Program-made: the position numbers and the translations under genes
Source of the DNA: Pseudolabrys taiwanensis
GTDB lineage: Bacteria > Pseudomonadota > Alphaproteobacteria > Rhizobiales > Xanthobacteraceae
Direction of reading: 5' to 3'
Assembly (NCBI RefSeq): GCF_003367395.1
Contig: NZ_CP031417.1
Coordinates: 372,001-436,000, forward strand
Length of the DNA: 64,000 nucleotides
The notes under the pieces: model-generated
Seen by the model: the letters and a program-made list of their open reading frames with translations, nothing else
What the model was told of the DNA's origin: nothing
Databases searched by the model: none
Shown: in pieces, positions 8,609-16,830 of the stretch
Position numbering within the stretch: the first letter of the stretch is position 1
Layout of the letters: each line of letters starts with the position of its first letter

Positions 8609-8890
8609 TTATGCCCCCTTGGCTGCGACGAGTTCGTCGATACGGGCGCTCAGGTTCTTCAGCACGAAATACTGGTCGGTCGTCGCCTTGCCGTCGTTGA
8701 CCTCCTGGGTCCACTGCTCAAGCGGCAGCTTGATGCCGAAGGCCTTGTCGATGGCAAAAGCGATGTCGAGAAAATCCAGGCTGTCGATGCCGAGATCGTT
8801 AATGGCGTGGCTGTCCGGGGTAATGGAATCGCGCGGAATATCGCAGGTCTCGGCGATAATATTGGCGATCGTATCGAACGTCGAGGACAT
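8609..8890 (-). CDS. acpXL: Acyl carrier protein AcpXL for very-long-chain lipid A fatty acids
   Basis: 93-residue acidic four-helix carrier protein. The phosphopantetheine attachment serine is Ser37 in [18 protein letters not shown]. The C-terminal half ([39 protein letters not shown]) is the extension typical of rhizobial AcpXL and absent from housekeeping AcpP. It carries the growing 27-hydroxyoctacosanoate chain. It is the first gene of the minus-strand cluster, so the operon promoter should lie between 8891 and about 9087. ATG 8890 is preceded by AGAGAGTTACCT on the coding strand, a weak but usable ribosome-binding site. Confidence 0.95.
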   Translation of the reverse strand: MSSTFDTIANIIAETCDIPRDSITPDSHAINDLGIDSLDFLDIAFAIDKAFGIKLPLEQWTQEVNDGKATTDQYFVLKNLSARIDELVAAKGA

Positions 8891-9087
8891 AGGTAACTCT
8901 CTGATTAGGAAGGATTTTTCTTCGAACGGACACCCAAGGCGCCCGGCCTCGCGCGCTCAGCCCCCAAGGCCCGGTTTGCCACCGGTAAGCGGTCGCGTGC
9001 CCGTATAGCGAAGCGGGCGGTTAAGTTCAATGGTGGCGGGTATTTAAGCCCACCCGCCGCCGGGATAACCGGGCCCGTCGCGGGTCC

Positions 9088-9411
9088 TTACCAGCGCTCC
9101 CTGTTTACCTCCACCGGCGTGCAGCCGCGACGGCCCGACAGCACGCAATCCTGGTTCTTCCGCATCGAGGCCATGGTGTCCGCCAGCCACAATCCGGCGC
9201 CGATCAGGGCCGCCACGATAAAGAACGCTACCGCATTCACAATCATGCGGTGACGATAATCCGAGGGGCTCTCTTGGCCCCCCTGATACTTTGCCAGACC
9301 TTCGACCGGAGCCGCCGGCTTTTCCAGCGGTTTGCGGGCCGTCCGCCCCGCCGGAAAGTTCACCACCCGGGCTTCGCGGTCGGAAGACGATGAAGACTCT
9401 TGGCTTTTCAT
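9088..9411 (-). CDS. Hypothetical single-pass membrane protein
   Basis: 107 residues. The N-terminal 55 residues are hydrophilic (SSSSDREARVVNFPAGRTARKPLEKP), followed by one transmembrane helix (MIVNAVAFFIVAALIGAGLWLA) and a short C-terminal part with two cysteines (QDCVLSGRRGCTPVEVNRERW) that would lie in the periplasm if the N-terminus is cytoplasmic. I do not recognise a named family; proteins of this shape are common in Bradyrhizobium-like genomes. Codon use agrees with neighbouring genes. It is transcribed towards the acpXL operon with a gap of nearly 200 bases. Confidence 0.65.
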   Translation of the reverse strand: MKSQESSSSSDREARVVNFPAGRTARKPLEKPAAPVEGLAKYQGGQESPSDYRHRMIVNAVAFFIVAALIGAGLWLADTMASMRKNQDCVLSGRRGCTPVEVNRERW

Positions 9412-9683
9412 GGCTATGGCACCCTAGCACGTCCTCCGCGGCCTCGGGACAACCAGTAATTTAGGCCGGGGAACTCTCTTCTATTTGGTTTCTTGTCCAC
9501 AGCGGGGCGTTCGGCCAGAGTGCCGCCCGGGGCCAAGCATCATCAACAAGAACAGGGCTCTACCTTTCATCGGGCGTCAGTCCCGGGGGAATCGCGATCG
9601 CGCCAGATCGTCAAGGGCGCGGCGGATGGAGGGGTTCTGCCTGTCACGCGGGGGCGGACAGGGGTGGGGGATCGGGGACTCGT

Positions 9684-11396
9684 TTGCTGCAACCAATTTC
9701 AATGCTCGGCCAGGTGCTCGACCTGTCCGGCTTCGCGAAGGTCACATCGCTTCTGGTGTTGCCCTTCGCTCACGAAGACTTGGCCATCGTGCTTGGTGGC
9801 TACCTTATCGTGAACAATGTCATGCCGGCAGCGCTGGTGACGTTGAGCCTCTATGGCGGCATCGTCGCCAGCGATTTCGCGCTCTACGGACTCGGCGTCG
9901 CCGCGCGCTATGTGCCTTGGCTCGGTCGCTACGCGATCGACGCGCGCGTGACCCGCTTTAGCGATAGCCTCAAACGCAATGTCTTCGGGCTCGTCGCGGT
10001 GTGCCGCGTGGTGCCGGGCATCGTGTTTGTCGCCTTTGTCGCTTGCGGGTGGGCGCGGGTGCCGTTCTGGCGCTTCACCGCGGCCAGCTTGATCGTCTCG
10101 GCGCTATATCTGCCGTTGATGCTTTATCTGGTGATCGTCTTCGGCGATGTACTCGATAATCACGTCGGCCTGTGGGCGTGGCCCGTTCTGCTCGCACTGC
10201 TGGCTGCGACAGGGTTTGCGCGCAAGCGCATCTTTGCTTTTGCGGAAGAAGGTAGCTCCGACACCATCGATGCACCGTTGCCAAGAGCCAATTTCGGTAT
10301 GCCACCTTTGTCGCGGGCCGATCGCAAGGTGGCTCCCGCCGAACGCATCCCACCCTTTCTGTTCTATCTGCCTCTTGTGCTGAACTGGTTCAGGCTGGGT
10401 TTCATTCATCGCAGCCTCACGCTGCCGACCGCGGCCAATCCGACGATCTTCACCGGCGGTATGTGGGGCGAAACCAAAAGCTCTTACTTTCGTGATCTGG
10501 CGCCGGAGCAGTGGCAATGGATCGCCGATTTTGTTGTGGTGGAGCGCAGCGCCGCGCCGGCGGAAGCCGACCTTGAGGCAGCTGTGGATCGGCTGGACGA
10601 AGCCGGACTGACGTTTCCGGTCATCGCCAAGCCAGATGTCGGCTGGCATGGTCATGGTGTGCATTGCATCAACGATCGCAGCGGTCTCGCGCGCTATCTC
10701 GCGCAGTTTCCGATCGCAACGCCGCTGATGCTCCAGCGCTATGTGCCCTATGCCGGCGAAGCAGCGGTGCTCTACGCGCGACAGCCGGGTGAGCTTAAGG
10801 GCAGGGTCCTCTCGCTCACCTTCCGTTACTTCCCGCATGTGATCGGCGACGGCCGATCGACACTGCGGGAATTGATAAGCCGTGACCCGCGCGCGAAGTG
10901 GAAGGCGGCGCTGCATCTCGGCGGCGATCCGAGCCATCGCGGCGTCGATCCGCGCGACCTCGACCGCGTAGCCGAGCGCGGCGAGGTGGTGCGCATTGCG
11001 CTCATCGGCAATCAGCGTGCCGGCGCGCTCTACCGCGATGGACACCATTACATCACGGCTGCGTTGCAGGCACGTTTCGACGCGATTGTCGCCGGTATGC
11101 GCGAGTTTCACTATGGCCGCTTCGACTTGCGCTTCGAGGACGTCGAGACGCTGATGCGAGGCGAGGGCTTCTCGGTGGTGGAGATCAACGGCATCGGTGG
11201 CGAAGCGATCGATTGCTGGGATCCGCATCTGTCTGTGACCGAGGTCTATCGCAGGCTCGCCCGCCATCAGCGTCTTCTGTTCTCGATCGGGGCCGGCAAC
11301 CGCGCGCGGGGCTTCCTGCCAACCAAGCCGAGCGAATTCGTCGGCAGTCTCATCCGGCAAGGGCAGCTTATCCGCCGCTATCCGACCTCGACGTGA
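9684..11396 (+). CDS. VTT/DedA-like membrane domain fused to an ATP-grasp ligase-like domain
   Basis: 570 residues. About residues 1-190 form a DedA/VTT-type membrane domain: a re-entrant LLVLPFAHEDLAIVLGGYL with its acidic residue, helices through YGGIVASDFALYGLGVAARY, the R-x2-PG signature (CRVVPGIVFVAFV), and two more helices. After a linker, residues 290-540 look like an ATP-grasp fold: FPVIAKPDVGWHGHGVHCI (lysine and loop), LMLQRYVPYAGEAAVLYAR, RFDLRFEDVETLMRGEGFSVVEINGIGGEAID with the metal-binding E-x-N. ATP-grasp enzymes join a carboxylate to an amine or similar nucleophile through an acyl phosphate. TTG 9684 is used because GGGGA lies upstream; ATG 9702 is the alternative. The substrate is unknown; membrane tethering suggests an envelope or lipid-linked acceptor. 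Confidence 0.82.
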   Translation: MLQPISMLGQVLDLSGFAKVTSLLVLPFAHEDLAIVLGGYLIVNNVMPAALVTLSLYGGIVASDFALYGLGVAARYVPWLGRYAIDARVTRFSDSLKRNVFGLVAVCRVVPGIVFVAFVACGWARVPFWRFTAASLIVSALYLPLMLYLVIVFGDVLDNHVGLWAWPVLLALLAATGFARKRIFAFAEEGSSDTIDAPLPRANFGMPPLSRADRKVAPAERIPPFLFYLPLVLNWFRLGFIHRSLTLPTAANPTIFTGGMWGETKSSYFRDLAPEQWQWIADFVVVERSAAPAEADLEAAVDRLDEAGLTFPVIAKPDVGWHGHGVHCINDRSGLARYLAQFPIATPLMLQRYVPYAGEAAVLYARQPGELKGRVLSLTFRYFPHVIGDGRSTLRELISRDPRAKWKAALHLGGDPSHRGVDPRDLDRVAERGEVVRIALIGNQRAGALYRDGHHYITAALQARFDAIVAGMREFHYGRFDLRFEDVETLMRGEGFSVVEINGIGGEAIDCWDPHLSVTEVYRRLARHQRLLFSIGAGNRARGFLPTKPSEFVGSLIRQGQLIRRYPTST

Positions 11397-11437
11397 GCGG
11401 CGTAGACGATCGCCCGCGAAACGCCTAAACAGGCGCC

Positions 11438-11791
11438 ATGAGCAGACCCGTGCGCTCCCGGCGGCTGATCGCGCTGTTCGCGGCCTATGTCGTCGCGCTG
11501 CAGGGTTTGCTGCTGCCGCTCACTGTGGCGGCCTTCGCCGCCCCGGAGAATGTTCTCTGCACAGCTGGCGGGCCGTCACATCCATATCCGGGCCACGACG
11601 GCGGCTGTGCCTGTGCGGCCGGCTGCGGCATGCAGTGCGGCACCCCGTCGCTTGCGGGCGCGCCAAGTCAGGACGTTGTCGTTCTGCGGACGGCGCACCT
11701 ATTTCTTGTTCTGCCGCAACTTGTACCGTCGGCCGTCGCCAAAGCGGAAGACGGAATTCCGCATAGCCCGCGCGCGCCGCCTTTCGTCTGA
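11438..11791 (+). CDS. Small secreted/membrane cysteine-rich protein next to copper chaperone (DUF2946-like)
   Basis: 117 residues. An N-terminal helix (LIALFAAYVVALQGLLLPLTVAAFA) serves as signal or anchor. It is followed by a segment with clustered Cys and His (LCTAGGPSHPYPGHDGGCACAAGCGMQCG) and a second hydrophobic stretch (LFLVLPQLVPSAVA). The arrangement resembles DUF2946-type proteins, which often accompany copper proteins. The PCu(A)C gene begins 77 bases downstream on the same strand, so a role in periplasmic copper handling is a reasonable inference. The family call is by overall shape, not by a decisive motif. Confidence 0.7.
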   Translation: MSRPVRSRRLIALFAAYVVALQGLLLPLTVAAFAAPENVLCTAGGPSHPYPGHDGGCACAAGCGMQCGTPSLAGAPSQDVVVLRTAHLFLVLPQLVPSAVAKAEDGIPHSPRAPPFV

Positions 11792-11868
11792 CGCTGCCTG
11801 AACCGCATTCCCGCAATATTCGGCAAGCGTCGCCTTCTGCGCGCCTTGCCTCTCAGGACAAAGACGAC

Positions 11869-12378
11869 ATGAAACCTACTGCATTTTTCCTCGCCGCCGC
11901 GCTTGCGGCTTTCACCACCGCGACCGCCGCCGCCCAGGACGTCAGCGTCGGCAACATCAAGATCGTCGCGCCATGGGCGCGTGCGACGCCAAAGGGCGCC
12001 AGCGTCGGCGGCGCCTATTTTAAGATCACCAATACGGGCACGGCGCCCGATCGTCTCGTCAGCGGTTCGTCCGATGTGGCGCAGCGCGTGGAGATCCATG
12101 AGATGAGCATGGACAAGGGCGTCATGAAGATGCGCGAGCTGCCGAAGGGGCTCGAGCTCAAGCCAGGCGAAACGGTCGAATTCAAACCTGGCGGCTATCA
12201 CGTCATGCTTGTCGGTCTCAAGAAGCCACTGACGCAAGGCGAAGACGTCAAAGCCACCTTTCAGTTCGAAAAGGCGGGCAAGGTCGACGTCATCTTCAAG
12301 ATCGGCTCCATCGGCGCGCAAAGCGCCGACGGCGGCGGTCATGATATGGGCGGCATGAAGATGCAGCATAGCCATTAG
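11869..12378 (+). CDS. Periplasmic copper chaperone PCu(A)C
   Basis: 169 residues with a signal peptide (MKPTAFFLAAALAAFTTATAAAQD). The mature protein starts with the family block IKIVAPWARATPKGASVGGAYFKITN. The Cu(I) site is seen as H-x10-M (HEMSMDKGVMKM), followed 22 residues later by HVM (GGYHVMLVGL). A His/Met-rich tail (GGGHDMGGMKMQHSH) adds metal ligands. The protein delivers Cu(I) in the periplasm, typically to the CuA site of cytochrome oxidase together with Sco. It follows the cysteine-rich protein gene; no oxidase genes lie in the window. Confidence 0.93.
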   Translation: MKPTAFFLAAALAAFTTATAAAQDVSVGNIKIVAPWARATPKGASVGGAYFKITNTGTAPDRLVSGSSDVAQRVEIHEMSMDKGVMKMRELPKGLELKPGETVEFKPGGYHVMLVGLKKPLTQGEDVKATFQFEKAGKVDVIFKIGSIGAQSADGGGHDMGGMKMQHSH

Positions 12379-12401
12379 GCTGTGATGCACGAACGTTAAG
12401 A

Positions 12402-12443
12402 CATGCTCCGCTCGGGCGCGCATTTGCGACCGAGCGGAGCATG
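12402..12443. terminator. Bidirectional hairpin between pcuAC-type and dctM genes
   Basis: A 14-bp perfect stem, CATGCTCCGCTCGG (12402-12415) with CCGAGCGGAGCATG (12430-12443), encloses a 14-base loop. It lies between convergent genes ending at 12378 and 12454. No T-run follows on either strand, so it may act as a weak terminator or an mRNA 3' end stabiliser. Confidence 0.6.
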
Positions 12444-12453
12444 AACGGTGCGC

Positions 12454-13779
12454 TTACCAGCCGATCGCCTTGGGCAGCCACGTCGCGAGTCCGGGGAAGG
12501 CGAATACCAGTACCAGCGCCAGTATCTGCATGCCGACGAACGGAATGATGCCGCGATAGATGTCGCCGGTCGTCACTTCGGGCGGCGCGACGCCGCGCAG
12601 GAAGAACAGCGCCCATCCGAACGGTGGCGTGAGGAAGGAGGTCTGCAGATTGACGCAGATCAGCGTCGCCAGCCACACCATGTCGACATTCGCGGCGGTG
12701 AAGACCGGCAGGAACAGCGGCACCGCGATGTAGGAAATCTCGATCCATTCGATGAAGAAGCCGAGAACGAAGATGATGAACATCAAAAACCAGATGTCCG
12801 CATTGATGCCTCCGGGCAGGAACGCGAACAGGTCGTGGACCAGCCTCTCGCCCTGAAGGCCACGGAAAGCCAGAGCGAAGAGCTGCGCGCACATGAGGAT
12901 GAACATCATCATGGCGGTGGTCTTCACGGTGGCCTGGCCGGTCTCGCGCAACACTCTCCAGGAGAGGCGCCCGGTCACGGCGGCGATGAGGATCGACCCT
13001 AGGGCGCCCATGGAGGCCGCCTCCGATGGCGCCGCGATGCCGGCGATGATCGAGCCGAGGACCGCGGCGACGAGACCCACAGGCGGCGCCACGACCTTGA
13101 ACAGCTTGGCCGCCAACTGACCGCGCGACAGCAAGGCACGCTCTTCCGCCGGGATCGCCGGCACTTGCTTTGGACGGACGATGCCGAGAATGAGGATGTA
13201 GACACAATAGATGCCGGCGAGCAGCAGGCCCGGGATCATGGCGGCGGCGAACAAGGTGCCGACGGACTCGTTGAGGATGTCGGCGAGAAGGATGAGGATA
13301 AGGCTTGGCGGGATGATCTGGCCGAGCGTGCCGGAGGCGCAGATCACGCCGCAGGCGAGGCCTTTGTTGTAGCCGCGGCGCAGCATGCCGGGCAGGGTCA
13401 AAAGGCCGAGCGTTACAACGGTCGCGCCGACAATGCCTGTGGTCGCGCCCATCAGCACGCCGACCACGACAATGCCGACGCCGAGCCCGCCGCGCAACGA
13501 GCCGGCGAGATGACCGATCACGTCCATCAGGTCTTCGGCGAGCTTGGATTTCTCCAGCATCATGCCCATGAAGACGAACAGGGGGATGGCGAGCAATGTC
13601 GCGTTCGTCACGACGCCGAACAGGCGGTGCGGCAACAGATTGAACAGCGTCATGCCGAAGCCGAGATAGCCGAAGACGAATCCGGATATGGCCAGGGTCA
13701 TGGCGACCGGAATGCCAACCATCAGCAGCACGAAGAACGACGCCAGCATCAGGATGGCGAGAATTTCCAAGCTCATCAC
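12454..13779 (-). CDS. TRAP transporter large permease subunit (DctM family)
   Basis: 441-residue, highly hydrophobic protein with about 12 membrane segments. Diagnostic stretches are FVLLMVGIPVAMTLAISGFVFGYLG near the start, the LLAIPLFVFMGMMLEKSKLAEDLMD motif and the GATTGIVGATVVTLGLLTLPGMLRRGYNKGLACGVICASGTLGQIIPPS block. DctM drives Na+-coupled uptake of a solute delivered by the periplasmic binding protein, across the inner membrane. Its ATG overlaps the stop of the small subunit (13776-13779), showing translational coupling. With the next two genes upstream it forms a complete TRAP operon in the order P-Q-M. Confidence 0.95.
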   Translation of the reverse strand: MMSLEILAILMLASFFVLLMVGIPVAMTLAISGFVFGYLGFGMTLFNLLPHRLFGVVTNATLLAIPLFVFMGMMLEKSKLAEDLMDVIGHLAGSLRGGLGVGIVVVGVLMGATTGIVGATVVTLGLLTLPGMLRRGYNKGLACGVICASGTLGQIIPPSLILILLADILNESVGTLFAAAMIPGLLLAGIYCVYILILGIVRPKQVPAIPAEERALLSRGQLAAKLFKVVAPPVGLVAAVLGSIIAGIAAPSEAASMGALGSILIAAVTGRLSWRVLRETGQATVKTTAMMMFILMCAQLFALAFRGLQGERLVHDLFAFLPGGINADIWFLMFIIFVLGFFIEWIEISYIAVPLFLPVFTAANVDMVWLATLICVNLQTSFLTPPFGWALFFLRGVAPPEVTTGDIYRGIIPFVGMQILALVLVFAFPGLATWLPKAIGW

Positions 13780-14279
13780 GCTCTCCGATAAGCGAGCCAG
13801 CTCTTGATCGCTTCCGAGAGCGACTGAAGAAAATACAGGGCGAAGCCGAGCGGGATCAGGCCTTTGACAATGTAACGGTGGTCGATGCCGCCGGGATTGG
13901 CCGTCCCCTCATTGATGCTCCAGGACTGGTAGACGTACGGGATGCAGAGTTTGATCACGAGCGCGCACAACAGCATGCCGAGGATCGCGGTGATCACGTC
14001 CACCAGATGCTTGGTCTTATCGCTGAAGTATTGGAAGACCACGTCGACACGCACGTGCTCGCCTTGCAGCAGCGCGTAGCTCATGCCGAAGACGCAGATG
14101 GGCACCATGATGTGCCACTCGAACTCCTGCATCCAGATCGAGCCGATCGAGAAGCCGTAGCGGAGGAGCACGTTGGTGCCCATCACGAGCGCGAGGCCCA
14201 GCGCCAGCCAGGATGTCGCGCGGCCGACGCGATCGACGAAAGCATCGATCGCACCGGCCAGACGTTCCGCGCCGCGCAC
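13776..14279 (-). CDS. TRAP transporter small permease subunit (DctQ family)
   Basis: 167 residues with four predicted helices: RATSWLALGLALVMGTNVLLRYGF, WHIMVPICVFGMSYALLQ, LVDVITAILGMLLCALVIKL and the helix around VKGLIPLGFALYFLQSLSEAIKSW. The GEHVRVDVVFQYFSDKTKHLVD segment is the family signature. It associates with DctM in the inner membrane. It begins one base before the binding-protein stop and overlaps the DctM start by four bases, so the three proteins should be made together. Confidence 0.93.
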   Translation of the reverse strand: MRGAERLAGAIDAFVDRVGRATSWLALGLALVMGTNVLLRYGFSIGSIWMQEFEWHIMVPICVFGMSYALLQGEHVRVDVVFQYFSDKTKHLVDVITAILGMLLCALVIKLCIPYVYQSWSINEGTANPGGIDHRYIVKGLIPLGFALYFLQSLSEAIKSWLAYRRA

Positions 14280-15368
14280 TTAGATCGCTCGACGGATCTT
14301 CGTGTGGTAGACGAGCTCGCTCTTGTCGGCCCAGTCGTCATACTTCGCTTTGTAAGCGAAGTATGATTCGTGAACCTTCTTGGTGATCGGGTCTTTCTCG
14401 ACCGCCTCGGCGAGGATCTTGGTGGTGGCTGCGCGCAGCGCCTTCACAACGTCGTCCGGCAAGGGCTGGGCGATCACACCTTGGTTCTTGACCAGGTCTT
14501 CATAGGCCTCGGCATTGTTCTTCTGGCACCACGCTTCGCTGATGACGTTGCAGGCCGCACAGGCGTTCTCGACGATGGCCTTGAGGTCCGGCGGCAGGCT
14601 CTCCCATTTGGCCTTGTTGATCGTGAGCTCCGACGTGGTCGCCATCTCGTGCCAGCCGGTCGTGTAGTAATATTTGGCGACTTTGTGCAGGCCGAGCTGG
14701 CGATCGAGATAGGGGCCGACGAATTCGGCGGCGTCGATGACGCCGCGTTCGAGGTTGGGGAAGATTTCACCCGGCGCGATGAGGCGGGCGTCGACGCCCA
14801 ACTCCTTGTAAACGCGGCCGGCGAGGCCGGGGATGCGCATCTTGACGCCTTTGAGGTCGTCGACCGTCTTGATCTCCTTGCGAAACCAGCCCGTCATCTG
14901 CACGCCGGTGTTGCCGCAGGCGAACGGAACGAGATTGAATTTGTCGTAGACCTCACGCCACAACTCGCGGCCGCCGCCGTCGTAGTACCAGCCGTTGAAA
15001 CCCTGGTAGTTGAGCCCGAAGGGCACGGCAGTGAAGTACTGCGCGGCGAAGCTCTTGCCGGTCCAGAAATACGAATTGGCGTAGTTCATCTCGACCGTGC
15101 CCGACGAAACGGCATCGAAGCCTTCGGCGGCCGGGATCAGTTCGCCGGCGCCGTAAAACTGAATCTTCAGGCGGCCGCCCGACATCTCCTCGATTCGTTT
15201 GCACAGGTCTTTCGCGCTGCCGGGACCGGTCGAATAGAACGCCGCGTTCGGACCGTAGAAGCTGGTCATTCTCCAATTGAAGGCGGCCTGGGCCTTGACG
15301 ACCGCCGGAGCGGCGAGGCTGCCGGCAGCGCCCAACAGAGCGGCTTTGGTAAAGTCACGACGTCGCAT
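14280..15368 (-). CDS. TRAP transporter substrate-binding protein (DctP family, Tat-type signal)
   Basis: 362 residues. The N-terminus MRRRDFTKAALLGAAGSLAAPAVVKAQ is a twin-arginine-type signal, suggesting export of a folded protein. The body shows the DctP layout: NWRMTSFYGPNAAFYSTGPGSAKDLCKRIEEMSGGRLKIQFYGAGEL, then PDLKAIVENACAACNVISEAW in the C-terminal lobe. The subgroup resembles those for hydrophobic or aromatic carboxylates and mannitol-like ligands, but no ligand can be assigned. ATG 15368 is supported by GGGGGAGC just upstream; a longer in-frame version would have no such site. First gene of the operon; its promoter must lie in 15369-15678. Confidence 0.93.
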   Translation of the reverse strand: MRRRDFTKAALLGAAGSLAAPAVVKAQAAFNWRMTSFYGPNAAFYSTGPGSAKDLCKRIEEMSGGRLKIQFYGAGELIPAAEGFDAVSSGTVEMNYANSYFWTGKSFAAQYFTAVPFGLNYQGFNGWYYDGGGRELWREVYDKFNLVPFACGNTGVQMTGWFRKEIKTVDDLKGVKMRIPGLAGRVYKELGVDARLIAPGEIFPNLERGVIDAAEFVGPYLDRQLGLHKVAKYYYTTGWHEMATTSELTINKAKWESLPPDLKAIVENACAACNVISEAWCQKNNAEAYEDLVKNQGVIAQPLPDDVVKALRAATTKILAEAVEKDPITKKVHESYFAYKAKYDDWADKSELVYHTKIRRAI

Positions 15369-15678
15369 AAGTAGCTCCCCCTTGTGCGCGGCTATTGCCG
15401 ACGATTGTGCGCGAGCAGGGTGGAGCAAGCGACGTGCCATTCACGTCATAGTCCTTTGATATCAATGCCTTAATTTAATATATCGCTGCTATTGGTTATG
15501 TGGTGCTCAAATGCGCGGCGGTACCATCTCGTTTTTGGGCAGCCGCGTCGCAAATCGCGCGCTGCGGCATTCGTTACATCGGTAACCGAGATCGGAAAAG
15601 TCGATCACTTATCCAAGAACCATTTTGGTGTTGTCGGCGTTGCCAACGCGCACATGTGAAATCCAGAGGAGGCAACAC
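15369..15678. promoter_or_regulatory. Divergent intergenic region between TRAP operon and small secreted gene
   Basis: A 310-base stretch with no convincing gene. Its left part is unusually AT-rich (TTAATTTAATATATCG around 15472-15485) and probably holds the TRAP promoter. A short inverted repeat GTTAC-ATCG-GTAAC occurs around 15574-15587, and AGGAGG just before 15679 is the ribosome-binding site of the right-hand gene. No firm -35/-10 pair could be assigned. Confidence 0.4.
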
Positions 15679-15912
15679 ATGAAGCATTTGGTGATCGGTG
15701 TGGTTTCGGCTGCGGCGCTGTTCGCCGCCTTGCCGGCGTCGGCCGAGGTCGTGGTTCGTGCGCCCGGCGCGGGCGTCGTCATTGGTGACGGCCATCATCA
15801 CGGGTGGCGCGAACGGCATTGGCACCGTTCTTATGCCGAATGCCGTACGGTCCGCGTCAAGAAGCGCATGCCGAACGGCGATGTCGTCATCCGCACGCGC
15901 CGCAGTTGTTGA
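15679..15912 (+). CDS. Small secreted basic protein, hypothetical
   Basis: 77 residues. A signal peptide (MKHLVIGVVSAAALFAALPASAEV) is followed by a histidine- and arginine-rich mature part (GDGHHHGWRERHWHRSYAECRTVRVKKRMPNGDVVIRTRRSC) with two cysteines. ATG 15679 is supported by AGGAGG at a 6-base spacing; a longer in-frame version lacks this. Small exported HHHGWR...C-type proteins are frequent in Bradyrhizobium relatives, but no function is known. A strong terminator follows directly, so it is monocistronic. Confidence 0.8.
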   Translation: MKHLVIGVVSAAALFAALPASAEVVVRAPGAGVVIGDGHHHGWRERHWHRSYAECRTVRVKKRMPNGDVVIRTRRSC

Positions 15913-15936
15913 TCGTTACGATCGAATGCAGCAAGG

Positions 15937-15964
15937 ACATCCCGGCTTTTGCCGGGATGTTTTG
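15937..15964 (+). terminator. Rho-independent terminator
   Basis: ACATCCCGGC-TTTT-GCCGGGATGT forms a perfect 10-bp stem (15937-15960) followed by TTT. It ends the small secreted protein transcript and stands in front of the convergent carboxymuconolactone decarboxylase-type gene. Confidence 0.85.
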
Positions 15965-15999
15965 CATTGAAGGCCGGACACAGGCTCCGGCGAACTCGT

Positions 16000-16584
16000 T
16001 CAGCTCTTTGGCTCGGCGAAGGCCAATTCGACGTCTTCCGGCGGCAGCATGTTGAAGACGTTAAGCGTCATGGCAATGAGAGAGTAATAGCCAAGGATGC
16101 CGACGAGCTGAACCAGCGCTTCCTCGCCGAGGAAGGCATAAACGCGCTCGTACGTCTTATCGCTCACGCGCCGGTTCTTGTAGAGCTCCTCAATGAAGTC
16201 GTAGAGCGCGAGCTCCTCCTTGGTGCCACTCGCCGGACGTTTGCCGGCCTGCAGGTCGGCGATTACCTTCTTGCTGACGCCTTCACGCTCGGCGATCGGC
16301 GCGTGCGCGAACCATTCATACTGCGCCCGCCAGTGGCGCGCGGTGCACAGGATGGCGAACTCCGACAGACGCGGCGGCAGCGAGGTCTGATAGCGCACGT
16401 AGGCGCCCAACGCTTGCGCCAGCAGCCCGAGGTCGGGGGCGTGCATCCAGGCGCCGAACGGACCCCGCGGCGTGATCGACTGCCCGCGCGGACCGTCACG
16501 CAGCGCACGCAACAGTGTGAGCTGGGCCTTGTTCATTTCGGCCTCGGCGACGAGCGGGAGACGTTGGGCGGGGCGCTTGGCCAT
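16000..16584 (-). CDS. Carboxymuconolactone decarboxylase / AhpD-like family protein
   Basis: 194 residues, all-helical. The core QTSLPPRLSEFAILCTARHWRAQYEWFAHAPIAEREGVSKKVIADL matches the CMD/AhpD family (E-x2-IL...H-x-AEW-like layout). The redox CxxC of AhpD is absent: only one Cys (ILCTARHWRAQYEW) precedes the conserved His region, so a peroxidase-type role is unlikely and a CMD-like hydratase/decarboxylase or unassigned role is more likely. MAKRPAQRLPLV at 16584 is used as start; the longer open frame upstream lacks family similarity. It is transcribed alone. Confidence 0.85.
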   Translation of the reverse strand: MAKRPAQRLPLVAEAEMNKAQLTLLRALRDGPRGQSITPRGPFGAWMHAPDLGLLAQALGAYVRYQTSLPPRLSEFAILCTARHWRAQYEWFAHAPIAEREGVSKKVIADLQAGKRPASGTKEELALYDFIEELYKNRRVSDKTYERVYAFLGEEALVQLVGILGYYSLIAMTLNVFNMLPPEDVELAFAEPKS

Positions 16585-16830
16585 AGTCTGACAATCCTCT
16601 GGAGCGGTCGTGCAGGCGGGACGAGGCAGGGCCTCGCGATGAATCGCGCTCACTATAGCGCAAACGATGCCGGCGCCATGCGGGGGCAGACATGTGCCGG
16701 CCGCTCTTGCCGGCGAGAGGAATAGGCCGGCCGGCATGCCCGACGCTTGTTTCGACATCGGGAAATTACCCCGAGGGTGGCGTTCATTTGAGATAGGGCG
16801 GTCCTGTCCGACGCGCGGCGAGCAGGGCTT

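Noticed and set aside
9588-9612. GGAAT-N16-CGTC as an EcfG promoter upstream of the VTT-ATP-grasp gene
   Set aside because: Two mismatches from consensus in six key bases; likely chance in GC-rich DNA.
11868-12423. Minus-strand frame opposite the PCu(A)C gene
   Set aside because: Shadow frame; no known motif and antisense to a certain gene.
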